Below are positions 33,101-45,839 of a stretch of DNA of 64,000 nucleotides, in pieces. Positions within the stretch are counted from its first letter, which is position 1. Every line of letters starts with the position of its first letter. The notes under the pieces were generated by a model, which ran no database searches, had not been told where the DNA came from, and worked only from the letters and a program-made list of their open reading frames with translations. The stretch covers positions 1 through 64,000 of the forward strand of contig JAUCBJ010005361.1 in assembly GCA_032718475.1 (NCBI GenBank). Reading direction: 5' to 3'. Both the position numbers and the translations under genes were made by a program. Origin of the DNA: Nemertoderma westbladi (lineage: Eukaryota > Xenacoelomorpha > Nemertodermatida > Nemertodermatidae).

Positions 33101-33236
33101 AAAGGACTCTTGCTAGCCTCAAAAACTGCGTAAACGCCGTCTGCGTAAGAAAGACTAACTGTTTAGAGTATCTTTATATTTTAGAAACTGTGATTTGTTA
33201 TATTTTATAGACTTAAATCCCATTTTCTGGGAGCGG
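30169..33236 (+). other. BEL-1 3' non-coding stretch
   Basis: About 3 kb between the truncated polyprotein and the right LTR. 30180-31500 is very AT-rich and contains two diverged copies of one segment (about 30705-30840 and 30875-31005, both with attctagtc.attaagatatcg). 31550-33236 has more balanced composition but only short open frames, the best of which encodes 83 residues (31751-32002, MIGVGSDARSPKYK start) and matches nothing I know. The last bases before the LTR, tgggagcgg, are the likely polypurine tract. Confidence 0.6.
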
Positions 33237-34460
33237 TGTAAAAGCTTTTGCGTAATTAGCCGGTTATTATCCCCGTAAAGTACTCTGTGGTTGGTTTACC
33301 AGGCATAAAAAGGCCGTGTCCTTGCTGTACTGGTGTTTTGGAGGACATAAAAGCCATTTCTTCTGTATTTGTACTTTAGAGGACATAATCTGCAATTTCG
33401 TGACGTAAAAGCTCGATACTCTTGAAAACAGTGTCGCTACCATGACGACGGCTAACGGCTGATATTGCCACGTTGCCCCATAGCCCTGCTTTCTGTATCT
33501 GCCAATAGGATTTGAGTTGGTTTTGATTTTGACCTATCACAGATCTACTGAACTGAATTTCCTATCTGTATGCTCATTCTCTGTGGTGGGTGAGATCTTT
33601 GTAGAATAAGGGTAGCTGGTATTCTTATAGTTATTCTTATCAGTTTTTAGTGTTGTTGGTGATTCTAAGCCAGGAAGAACGGCTTTAGCCCTACACTAGT
33701 AGGCTTAATTATAAGGACATATATCCGTTATCTGCATTTATCACAACATAACATACCATACCTAATCAAACAACCTGTGCATACTTTATATTGTTATACT
33801 GCTATTTACTGTCAGTTCTTCATAATATGGTTGATGAATTATTATATTTGGAATAACGATAAATAACCCCGAAACCCAATATTCTTGATATACCGAAGGT
33901 AAGAGAGAAGGGTTACATATAACAATTGTGACTTATGTTAAAGTGGTTTGAAGTGAATCTAATGTTATTTGATAGACCCTACATGATTCGGTCCGTGTTC
34001 CTTTTATATGTGACTAAAATCAGTGAAGATCGGCAGATTAGTGTGCAGTATTGTGCAGCATTGTGTATGAGTGAGACTGATAACGAAGCATTTCCTAAAG
34101 AATGCGCCATATATGTGAATTGTAACTAAGCCATATCGTTGTGAGTAGTTTAAGTCATAACTCTGTTTATATAGATAGAGCGCCACGTCCTAAAGGAACT
34201 GTTAATATTCCCCGAAGGTGAATAATATTGTCAGAGATTATATAATACTGTCAGTCGAATAATACATTAGGCTTACATAGCAATACGATTAAGCTGTCGA
34301 AATCAATCTCCCGGGTATATCCAACGGGTGAATGATCGCGCACAGATTGGTTTCAACTAGTGTAGTGAATCAAATACTTGTTAGAGGCTAAAGCGATTTA
34401 TTATCTAGAAGACATCCTAATTTGGCGGGTTAAACTGCCAAAGGTCTGAAAGCGCGAACA
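33237..34460 (+). repeat. BEL-1 right (3') LTR
   Basis: 1224-bp partner of 14371-15594. It is followed by the target duplication atagg at 34461-34465. Confidence 0.93.
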
Positions 34461-34850
34461 ATAGGCTTTCCAGGATTTGGAAATCACAGAGAATTAATCG
34501 GAAACTTAAGGTCCGATTATTTAGAGCAGCAGTAGTTCCAGTACTCCTCTATAGGAGTCTATGCTGGGCTAAAACTGCTGAGGACACCAAATCTCTGGAT
34601 GGCACACATTCACAAGAATGCTACGCCGGGTTCATTGTGTCAATGTACAATGCACACATCTCCAACCAGACACTATATAACATTGGAGGTGTCTCATTGG
34701 TTCCCCCAAGCTTGACACTAGAACAAAGTCGCCTCCACTTTGCAGGACATTGCTTTCGCCGTGAGGTCCAGCCAGGCGACAAGCCGGCACAGCATACTTA
34801 AAAATGCAGCTGCAATGCAGCATGCCGATCCTAGTTGTAACCTGAACCAT
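34461..34850 (+). mobile_element. RTE-like LINE copy B, right part
   Basis: Resumes the LINE tail directly after the BEL-1 target duplication, encoding the KLKVRLFRAAVVPVLL block and the region up to the RLHFAGHCFRR block. A deletion then joins it to the 3' untranslated tail (cagctgcaatgcagcatgcc), and the copy ends near 34850. The copy is dead. Confidence 0.8.
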
Positions 34851-35681
34851 ATCTTTAATAACGTTATTGATGAGAATTATCGTTATTAATGAGAAATCCT
34901 GATTGAAATGGCCTTGAGATGGAAAGTCCCCCACACACCACCATCCGCTCCCCCAACCCCCTTAACCCCACCATATACACTATATATCCACCATCCTCCA
35001 AGTTTACGACTACTTTGACTCACATCTGAAATGAATGGAAAACATTAAACAAATAAAAATGCAAAAATTTTGTACGCTTCGATCATCTTTCGATTCATAC
35101 AATACAATTTGAAAATTCCACAAAAATATTATATCAGTAATATATGTTCACCATCTAAATTTGGGGGGGGGGGGGGGGGGGTGTTAATCATACAATATGT
35201 CTATTATGAATTTATCAATTAAAACATGCCATAATATGTCAGCAAACTGATTGAATAATACCTTCGTTTTACCTATTTGTTGCTTTTCATTTGTGTTTTT
35301 GTTTAATGGAATGCAGCAATAAACATATCAAACATGTCATAATTTTTGCTTTAAATGACTTTAAATGACTTTTACTTAATGGCTTTATATGTATATTTTT
35401 GCATCGAACTACTGCAACTATAGTTTTCAAAGCAATAAATAATCATGTGGCATTTTTATTATTAATCTAATGCATTAATCATGACATGTTTTATTGGAGT
35501 GCTGGATTTATGTTAATTAATTGACAGCAATTGACTGTTGATTCTCCATTGCAAATATTATTAAAATCACTTCCTTTCTAATATTATTCTTCCATATTAT
35601 AGGGATTCTATTTTTTAATGTATATTTTATTCAAGCTTACCATTCGATTTGACCCGCATAGGGCATATATAGGAAGAGTCG
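34851..35681. other. Non-coding DNA with a 20-base G run
   Basis: AT-rich, with a homopolymer of about 20 G at 35162-35181. No gene is visible. Confidence 0.6.
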
Positions 35682-36490
<809 letters not shown>

Positions 36491-37194
36491 ACTAAACTTT
36501 GTACTTTTTTAATTTAATTTTTTTTATTTAAATTTTACTGTGTTTATTATGATCGATATATTTGTATGTATACATCATGTAAAAACAGTAACTGTATGTG
36601 TAAAAATAAGGGTAATTTGTATTGTGTAAGTGTAGAAATAATTATTCAAGGTTTTGCAAAATAAACATACTTATTGTTTGTTTAAAAGTTACAATCATTC
36701 TGATACAATATTCTGTATATATTATCCCATTATAATATAAGGTTATTTATATTTTTATTTATACTTGAGAGAAACGAAATTGCAACAACTATGGAGAATC
36801 TTGAAGCCTCGAAGGATCTCATTTTCACTGTCCGAGCTCGCTCGACCTAGTAGTAGTATTACTACTTTTATTATGTGTTGAGCCCGATTTAAAATAATGC
36901 ATTAGTTAAGAGAACATCAGAAATTTTTTATTGGTCCTACTCAATGCCTATGGATTTGGTAATTGGTTATAATAAACAATACTCATTAACAGGGAATTAC
37001 TATTGGGACCGCAATCTGTAATGAGGATTAATGAATTGGGAAGTGTGAAAGATCAATATCATTGACGTCACTTCGCAAACGTTCGACAATTACCCACCCA
37101 TTCTGTCATGCCACCCAGAGTTGTTGTGGCATTAAACTGTCACCACACCCACTCAATAATTGTGGTCTTACCCACCACTTAGGAATTTTGGGTA
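36491..37194. other. AT-rich non-coding DNA
   Basis: No feature is supported. It contains a gtatgtatacatcatgtaaaaacagtaac segment resembling one at about 56590-56610, so a dispersed repeat is possible. Confidence 0.5.
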
Positions 37195-37518
37195 GGCTGG
37201 GCTGGGCTGGGCTGGGCTGGGCTGGGCTGGGCTGGGCTGGGCTGGGCTGGGCTGGGCTGGGCTGGGCTGGGCTGGGCTGGGCTGGGCTGGGCTGGGCTGG
37301 GCTGGGCTGGGCTGGGCTGGGCTGGGCTGGGCTGGGCTGGGCTGGGCTGGGCTGGGCTGGGCTGGGCTGGGCTGGGCTGGGCTGGGCTGGGCTGGGCTGG
37401 GCTGGGCTGGGCTGGGCTGGGCTGGGCTGGGCTGGGCTGGGCTGGGCTGGGCTGGGCTGGGCTGGGCTGGGCTGGGCTGGGCTGGGCTGGGCTGGGCTGG
37501 GCTGGGCTGGGCAGGGCT
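37195..37518. repeat. (GGGCT)n pentanucleotide array, about 65 copies
   Basis: About 324 bp of almost perfect gctgg units. GGG triplets separated by CT could form G-quadruplexes on the plus strand. The long GWAGLGWAG frame over it is an artefact. Confidence 0.95.
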
Positions 37519-40500
37519 GTCAGGACAAACCTATAAGTGGCATTGTTGTAGAATTTAGTACGGAACTTAAAGGTGGAATTACACAGATTGAAAGCAAACT
37601 AGAAGAAAAAAAATTGAAATAATTTGCGAAAAAATTATCAATTTATATAGTTTGATAGATGTAGTTTCCACAATATAGTGGAAACCACACCTCAAAACAG
37701 CACTTTCTCACAATTTGAAGTTTTTATATATTTTCATCGTTAAAATATAAAAAAATGTAAAAGAAATTATATTGTGTAAGCAAGAATAAAATTAATTATT
37801 ATGGTTGAAATATACAGTATAGCTAGACTAAAATTATAACGCAACCGTTTTCGCATTGTTATATCCAGACATGAAAAATATCGCGAATAAAAATTGAGAA
37901 ATATCTATAACATATCGATATTTCGATATGTTAAAAACATCAAGTAAAAATATCAAGAGTTAAAATATCAAGAGTAAAAAAATATAATGAATAAAATTAG
38001 CCAGAATTTTTAAAATGAAACACCTAGCTTCCAAGAATACACTTGGCTAGTACCATAGAAACTAAAATAAACACTGATGAAATTTCCACAACATTTTATA
38101 TGTATTCCATCAGATTGCGAATCCCAAAAAAACGGTGGAACTCCAAAATAGAGATGGTACAATTTATATTTCATGCAAGGGAATTTTCATAAAATGTCTC
38201 ATAATAGTGCCAAAAGTAGGTTTATAAAATGTTGCTACATATAAAATAGTCTCCGATATTTTTAAAAAGTTCAGATTATATAACACAATAACCACTGTGG
38301 GTGGGGGACTGGGATGGATGGATGTTGACCCCTGGCTGGGTTTAACAGGGTTAACCGATAACTCAAAAACTAATAGATTCTAGCACCATCATTTGCGATG
38401 TCGCCAAAACGCAGTAAGTGATTGTCCCCAGAAACAGAACCACTTAACCTACCGGCAAGGTCAACCTGTAATTCTCCGCCCACTAAATCATCATTATCCT
38501 TGAACATAATATTATCATACGTTACATACAGTATAACGTGGAGCTTTTTATGAATATGTAATAAAGGTTAATGATGACAATTACTTACATTATCATTAAT
38601 CATTCATTTCGCACTCTATACCGTGGACGGATGGTCAACCCTATCTGACTGTTAGGTACATTATTTTTGGCTTTCGATAAGGTTACTGACTTACTGTTAC
38701 ACTTGGAAATAATTTACTTTGGTCGTTTCTCCGTATTTGTGATCGACGATTATGATCTGTTAAATAGGAATTGTTGGCTCCGTATCAGTTCACCTAGGTG
38801 ATATGTGCTATCAATTAAGTGATTAATCATATCAATCACGCCATCCTACAAGCTGCGTTGTGCAGAATATAGAGATGACTAATAAATAGGACTGTAATGT
38901 CGACAATTTACACGCATAATTTTACAATGAACAATATGTTTTATTAAAGGAAGGAATGTGTTGTATGTAGAACCTGTTCAGTGTTCATACCATATGAAGT
39001 ATTGACAAGAAAGCTGCGAGTGCATCCTGACATGTCAGGTGGAAATGTAACCTAAAAAAAATAGATACAATTTATGTACAGAGATAGGTTATCTGTCACT
39101 TATTATCTGTCACTTATGTTCCGCTATCTCTATTCACTAACACTTTCTTCAAGAACCGGAGAATCCGTCGTCCCAGGAATTTAACAGGGGGTCGGTTTTA
39201 CTTCATCTGGAGCAATAGAATGAGAGTTTCAAATATTAAACCGGCTTGGAGAGAACTCTTTTAGTTTTCAAGTTTTCACTCTCTGTTGGCCGGCGTGTCC
39301 GTCAAGTTTGAGTGAGTGTCATTTGAGACAAACAGACAGACAAACAGAGACATATTCAATACTAGATTCACTGATATATGGAATTAAACCACGGACCTCG
39401 AAAACCGCTGTCCTAAATTTGGTTCGAATCTACTAAATTTTAAGATATTAAATAAATGGTCCCCAGAATTGAGGCTGTATCAGGTGACCCACGTTCGAAC
39501 AGCTTCCTCCGACAAAGATTGGGGCTCCTAGTCCAGATCGGCAACAGCGCCAGCATCTCCACCTCCTGTGAGCTCTCCTGCCAAAGCCAAACTATTATAG
39601 GAATTGACTGAGTGTCCTGTCCACGATCGCTTGTCCCTTTTTAAATTTTTTTATATAAACTTTTTATATAACTAACTGATTTTATTCAAAAATTGAAACA
39701 TTACTCAACGCCGTTAGTATTAACAGCAAGTTGTTATTTAACACTTTACAACTTTAGAGGACATTACAGCATTGTATTGGCCTGTACATTTAGTATTGTA
39801 TTTGGTGTTATCCGTTAAGTAATGTCCCCTTAGTGGACATTACTTAACGCCGTCATTGGTTACCACGTAAACAATAGGTGGAAATTTGCCTGACAGCCAG
39901 ATAGGGCTACTGCATTACCTACCGGTAGGCGGGGTATAGCTATTATTTACCAGTTCTACCTACTTATTTATAACATAATTTATCTCAATTTTACATTTAT
40001 TTATACAGCAACTAATATAATTTGTGCAGTTTCTATCACTTATAATATATATATACAGTGCAGTTTCTATCACTTATAATATATATATACAATCATTTCG
40101 TAATGTTAAAATTTTGGAATAAAACTACATACATACTTGTTGCAAAGTACTTTACAGTGTTCTGATCCTCGTGGCTTTATTTTCACTCACTCACTAACGT
40201 TCGTTCGTGTAACAAAGCCACTCGTATCATCACACTGTCAAGTGCTACTTTACACACAAGTATGTAAATAGTTATTAATTCATATATTTTATTAGTTTCT
40301 ATTTCTATGTCTATTGCTTCATGTTGTCTTTGCATTGTTAATATTGAACACCATGTCAAATAATATTACTTTAGATATATAATAAGGAATGACGAAAATT
40401 AATAGCAGAACATTTGAGTTTTGTCACTTCAACTTTAGATACATAATTTTATTTCATTTTATTTGTATTTTATTTTAATTTATTTAAGTTTATAACTTAA

Positions 40501-41400
40501 ATGTACAATAAAAGGAATTGTTTAAAGATGAACATACTTAAAAGTGCACTGACTAATTAAAAAAATGAAACAAAGCAATCTAGAAACTATAATGGGCTGA
40601 ATATGGGGGTCAAGGTCATTCTCCTGTTCAGTTACTTAAGTTAGTATTAATCATTTAGATGTTGATAATTTGCTTGTATCCATGCACAATTGCACAAGCA
40701 ATTATATCATAAACATTATACTATAATTTACAAATTGGAGTAAATTATAGTGTTCTTTGCAAACCATGCACGTTGCGACAGCCAAATATATGAATGTAAT
40801 AAGCAGATAATAGACAATGAGTTAGTGTGTTTAAAATGACCTTTTTCTTAGTGACCAACAAATATAATTTAATATGAATAACCGAGTATATTTCGGACAA
40901 CAGCTCTTTACCAACATCTTACATCTCATCTTACAGAGAATAAGCAGATAAGCTTAAAGATAATTCTAACCTTGCATGACAACACCCCAGGTCAACTCCT
41001 AAATTGGTACATTAAATATAATTTTGATAAGATACCAATTAGCTTGGAAATATAGTTGGTTCCTTCCACCTTACAAAATTTGTAATTGGGATAAAGAAAT
41101 TCCCATCAGAATTACCAATTAAGAAATGTCTGTTGTGACTATTGAAATTCGACAAAGTATGATGAGTAGATAAGAAGATAGACAAGTTAAATATAATATG
41201 CTGAACCGTAGGAAAAAATATTGTTCAGATAGAAATCATCCGCCCACTGGAGTTTTCACGAACCCTTTAGTACAATGTTTGTCAATGTATGGAGGTGCCA
41301 ATATGTCCACCTTCCTGCCAAACTTACAAGAGTGTTTCTTGTTGAAACTTTCTATTCACCTCTGTTGCTGCGCCTGTATTCCAATACCTTCTACTTAGCA
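37519..41400. other. Long non-coding stretch
   Basis: Nearly 3.9 kb without a believable gene. Structures seen are a perfect inverted repeat with 15-bp arms at 39813-39849 (arms cgttaagtaatgtcc), direct repeats of acattact.aacgccgt near 39699 and 39837, and a tandem duplication of about 33 bp (tgcagtttctatcacttataat) at about 40027-40092. These hint at decayed transposons. Confidence 0.55.
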
Positions 41401-41410
41401 CTGGTATCGG

Positions 41411-42530
41411 TTACTGACATTTCATTAATCGTTTTATTGGTAGAATCAAAATTTTTACAACGGCCTTTTTCCAACTGCCAATGAATAATACCATCAAATA
41501 AAAGTTTAGGGCGAATACAATGGACAATATGTCACTAAATATTAGGTAAATGTGCAGGACCTTTAGCCACCAGTAATAATTAACTACGTCTTCCAGGACA
41601 GCTTCATCCTTATCTTCACTCTTCTTTGCAGCAACATCAAACCCAACAGTATGAATTATAAAATATATATCCAATATTAGCAACTTTAAGGCAGTCATTG
41701 ATGTAATTGTCACCATCATATAAACAAGACTCTGATCTTTCTTCATTCTTTCTATAATTGTTATGTGCGTTTGTGCAAATTTCTTCACTTTAATAACGAC
41801 AGCAGAACTAAATATTATAATAAGTGAAAGGTGAATGAACTGTTTGATGGGTATATAATAGTTCGTAATGATTTCCTGCACACTGGCTCCATCTTCTTCT
41901 TTGGCTATCCATGTACTAGAAGCAGCATCAAAAGTGAAATTCTGCGTGTTGTAATAGCCAATAATGATAATTGCTTCGAATCCGAGCAAACATAGTGCTG
42001 ATATAAAAATTAATTTGTACTGGTGGCGACTGATGGATTTATACTTGATTGGTAGGTAAACGGTGCCCATGCGATCTAGCGCCACCAGGATTGAAGTCCA
42101 GCAGCCGAGGTCTTGGGCAATCCTGGCGAAGGCGCCACTATAAGCGTGAAGGAAAGCGTGGAACCAAGTAGGGCAATTATCCAAAACAAATTTGATGGTG
42201 TTATTTACACAAATATAATCGTAATTTCCGCCAATCCTCATTAATTCAGCAATCAATATGAAACTCTCCATAACTCCATCCATGCATAAAAGTTTGTAGA
42301 ACAACGCTTTGAATTGTTTGTTCTTGGCGACAATGATGAAGGTGAGAATATAACCAATGATACCTAGGACTGATGTAGGTGATTGTGTAAGGTAAAATTA
42401 TAACAGAGAAAATCAATGTACGTAATTCTCGAAATTTATTAGCATTTTCATAAATTCCTTCCAACAACCTGTCATCGATATTTGTGTAGCCATATTTTGC
42501 AGAACTGAAATTCAATGTACTATCTCCCAT
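41411..42530 (-). pseudogene. Frameshifted copy of the GPCR gene
   Basis: Close paralogue of 59542-60660 with the same start (MGDSTLNFSS), same seven hydrophobic segments and same end (LMKCQ). A single inserted base near 42372 (ggactgatgtagg here, ggactatgtagg in the other copy) breaks the frame at the end of helix 1, so translation from the native start would fail after about 53 residues. Homology continues upstream and downstream of the coding part, so a segment of at least 1.2 kb was duplicated. The DRY-position motif is DRM here and DRF in the intact copy. A sequencing error is the main alternative to a true pseudogene. Confidence 0.8.
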
Positions 42531-44439
42531 GATAATATGGTTTGTCTTCAATGTGTTTTAAATTATTTCCTTTACTTTATATTTTTTTAACTTAAAACAT
42601 ATTAAATTACAAATCACTCAAATAAACAGTAAAAATATTCAACAACCTGGTAGTTCAGTAGGCTTCTCCCTCTTGTGACATACATCAGAAAGGTGGCGTG
42701 TGAGCCTAACATCTACTTATATAGAGTTTCCCCAGTGTACACTAGCCCACGAGAGCATACCATGTCTCAAATTATTACTGAAGTAGCAGGACGGGAGTCG
42801 GGGCACATTCCTCAGTTTAGTTGCGCTGAAGTAAACAACAACACACTTCGCAGGAGGATTCTAGAATGTATGTTAATAGTTAAAAGGAAAAATGGGATAA
42901 TTAATAAACTGAGGTCATTAGTGGTATCATCCATGCTGACACCGTTTATAATAGATCCAATAGAATTGTTAGGTCAAGGTAAACAGACGGGGGGGGGGGG
43001 GGAGTGACTTAAATTAGGTTTTTGTTGAGTGTGCTGTATAGGGAAGTATTATGTACAGTACAATATTTTTGTACTGTAAACAACATTTCATAGTTAAACC
43101 TGTTACAAAAATGTATGCACTGTGCAAAACTGTAAGTACTGGTATTGTGTTCTTTGTATTTTGTAGATTATTAGCAATTTTGTATTTAAATTCATCTGAA
43201 CTACTGACTGCCAAATGAGGTTGACTCAGGCATATAAAATATATTGTATTACAGTTATAATATATATAATGAATAATATAACTAAATAATATACTTATAT
43301 TTCAATAGATTACTTATACCAAATTCACAATAATTTTACAATATAATGGCAATTTCTACTTGTTTGAATTCTGTACTTAAATGTGTTTTGCAATAATTGA
43401 TTAATAATTCAGCAAATATTTGTGCATGCTAGACATACAGCTGTACATTTTTCATAGTTCGAACAGTACTTTCAAAGAAATTGAAGTCAGTATTACTTTA
43501 TGTAGATCATAAGATCGTTCATTAAGATTACATTGCTGCTATTTTTTTTTAATCAACCCCCAGCTCAGGGAAAAAGTTGGTTATTTCACTATTATATTAA
43601 ATATGTAAGTAGCTCAATAAGTTTTACATATACATATATATATAGGTAGGTGCATTGCTACTCTATTGGCAGGCATTACATGACAGAGCAGCTCATAATT
43701 TGTGTCTATCCTGGGGTAAGGCATGGGACTTTGTCAGTTTGTGCAAATCGTGTAAATAAAAGCATGGAATGTGTTTTTTAATTATAGTGTACTTTCTTTA
43801 TTATTATTCATAGCAATAAATATAATATTAAAAATATGATGAATTCACTACATTCAATATTCGAATTTCCATTGTTTTACCAATAAGCACACACATACCA
43901 TCCTACTGGCTGCACTTCTAACCTACGTGTCCCACATATCAGATTCTGTCGGTGATGTTCCCTAGGCAATGTCCGGCTCATTAGTGTTTGCTTCTGTGTT
44001 GATGCTGTACTTGTCATCATGTGAAGTGTCATCTCTTCTTGCATTAATCGAAATACTATTGATCTACTCAAACTGTGTTTCTAGGCATTAAATGATGACA
44101 GAAGAAGTTCTATCAATATTTGGTTTCGTTGTTTCTATATTTGCATAACACCAATATATTACTTAGTCCTTGGAATACTGAAAATATCCCTTTCATAGAG
44201 CAAAAATAAGTCACTAGAAACATGTCATAGAAAGTTTAGGACTAAAGCCAGCGAAGTAACCATATCTTACTCTACATGAGTGGTAAGAATCGCACAAATT
44301 ATTATCATTATGTTATTATAACTAATTATAAAGAAATACATATCTAATCTCTAGCTAATCTGTCAGCTCCTATTGGAAAACATCGCGAATAAAGAGAGAG
44401 AAGTAAATATTGAAAAAGGTTAGATTTATGGGGTCGAAC
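42531..44439. other. Non-coding DNA between GPCR copy and LINE tail
   Basis: AT-rich. It holds a G run at about 42989-43002 and a 110-residue open frame (42675-43007) with no recognisable domain that I do not trust. tggtagttcagtagg at about 42649-42663 resembles the box A of the tRNA-like repeats near 2450, but no box B follows. Confidence 0.5.
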
Positions 44440-44740
44440 CTACTACTACTACTATATAGTCGGCCTGCTGTATTGAAACTGCACATTGAGATGCCATGCC
44501 GGCTTAACAAATATATTTCGCCACAACCGCAATCCACAATTGGCAAGCCCCAATTGTAGCGTGCATTAAGAATGCTATGCCGCCCTATCAACAAAGTTGC
44601 ACCTCCACAACTCCCTATCCGCCATGCCATGACTTTCGCTAGATCATCCGCATCTTCAAGACCATTGTCCTTTAAGATACATCTCAAGAAAGACACACAC
44701 GGGCAGTCTACCACGCTTATTTTCTCCAGGAGCCCGCCTT
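44440..44740 (-). mobile_element. 3' fragment of the RTE-like LINE
   Basis: Minus-strand match to the last ORF residues and 3' tail of the family, with a tagtagtagtagta end at about 44440. It abuts the PIF/Harbinger-like end at about 44747. Confidence 0.72.
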
Positions 44741-44746
44741 AGCATA

Positions 44747-45830
44747 AAGGCCCATTTATACTCCGCCTGATATCAGACACTTGTCTGAGCTCTGACTCAG
44801 ACCAACGGATGTCAGACCCGTATGAGGTCTGAAGGCACGTCTGATATCAGACGCAGTCGTGTCTGATATCAGACAGGCATCTAATATCAGACACCACCGT
44901 TTATACTATACATAAAAAACTTTACTGGCTTCATACTTTATTTCTATTGCCAATAATTTATAAGTTTAGAATATTTTTTGTATTCATTTTGTGTTCTTAA
45001 TTTGTCACTTTTTGCAATTATTATTAATATGCAATGAAAACTCACAATAAGTTGCTAATTTCGTTGTATCTAAGAAATACGAGGAGACAACTTTCTAGGA
45101 GAATTTACATAAATCAAATAAGTAATGCACGATTCAACCATGGACAAAATGTACGTTAAATCCTATTCTCTGAAGACACCAGATGTCAATCAAACCACAA
45201 AAATTATTATCGTATGTCACCAAATACATTTGATATAGTTCTGGAACTGGTTCAACCTCTAATAACAAAAAAAACACACCACTGTTACCCTATCAGTCCT
45301 GGTGAAAGTTTGTCGTTAACTTTGCGTTACCTTGCGAGTGGCGACTCAAAGACCGACCAGCATAGCCTATAATTACTTAATGCATAAGTCAACCATTTCT
45401 GTAATTATAAAAGAAACGTGTGAACCATTATGGCGTAGCCTTAAAGATTATATTAAACAGCCATCACAATCCATTGATTTTAAAGATATTGCTGATACCT
45501 TTTAGAGGCTGTGGCAGTTTCCCAACTGCATAGGCGCTCTGGATGGGAAACATGTTGCCATAGAGGCACATCCAATAGGTCTTTATATTACAACTATAAA
45601 GGTTTATTTTCAATTGTACTCATGGCAATTGCTGATGCAAATTATAAGTTCACAATCGTTCACAGTAGAAATACAGATAAATAACACATTATGATTATAA
45701 TAGTCACAACGCCAAACATGCTAAGCCCATCTTATCATCAATATGAAACCTACACCTACACGTACATGGTGTTACTGCACCAATATGAACAACCTCTCCT
45801 ACTATAAACCCTATGGACTTCTCCATACGG
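44747..45830 (+). pseudogene. PIF/Harbinger-like transposon remnant
   Basis: The left end reads ggcccatttatactcc, a typical Harbinger-type terminal sequence, preceded by taa, the usual 3-bp target. About 100-150 bases of subterminal repeats of tctgatatcagac follow, many palindromic. From about 45200 the plus strand shows decayed DDE_4-type transposase pieces: RMSPNTFDIVLELVQPLI, SPGESLSLTLRYLASGDS, and [15 protein letters not shown] with the first catalytic Asp. Several stops and deletions interrupt it. I did not find the right terminal repeat. Confidence 0.68.
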
Positions 45831-45839
45831 CGACTGGCA

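Larger units (their letters stand above)
14371..34460 (+). mobile_element. BEL-1: outer BEL/Pao-like LTR retrotransposon
   Basis: A 20.1-kb unit (about 12.5 kb without the element inserted in it) bounded by 1224-bp LTRs starting TG and ending CA. It has a 5-bp target duplication and sits inside LINE copy B. The order is LTR, 2-kb leader, gag with an Ala-rich helix and a DUF1759-like domain, zinc knuckles, aspartic protease, a short RNase-H-distal remnant, a 3-kb non-coding stretch and an LTR. The reverse transcriptase, most of the RNase H and the integrase are missing. The two LTRs differ at only about two positions that I noticed, so the insertion is recent even though the element cannot supply its own polymerase. 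Confidence 0.9.

Noticed and set aside
37062-37622. 186-residue frame with GWAGL repeats
   Set aside because: It is produced by the (GGGCT)n array, and its flanks have no protein-like character.
42675-43007. 110-residue plus-strand frame
   Set aside because: It has no recognisable domain, its composition matches non-coding DNA, and it ends in a G homopolymer.
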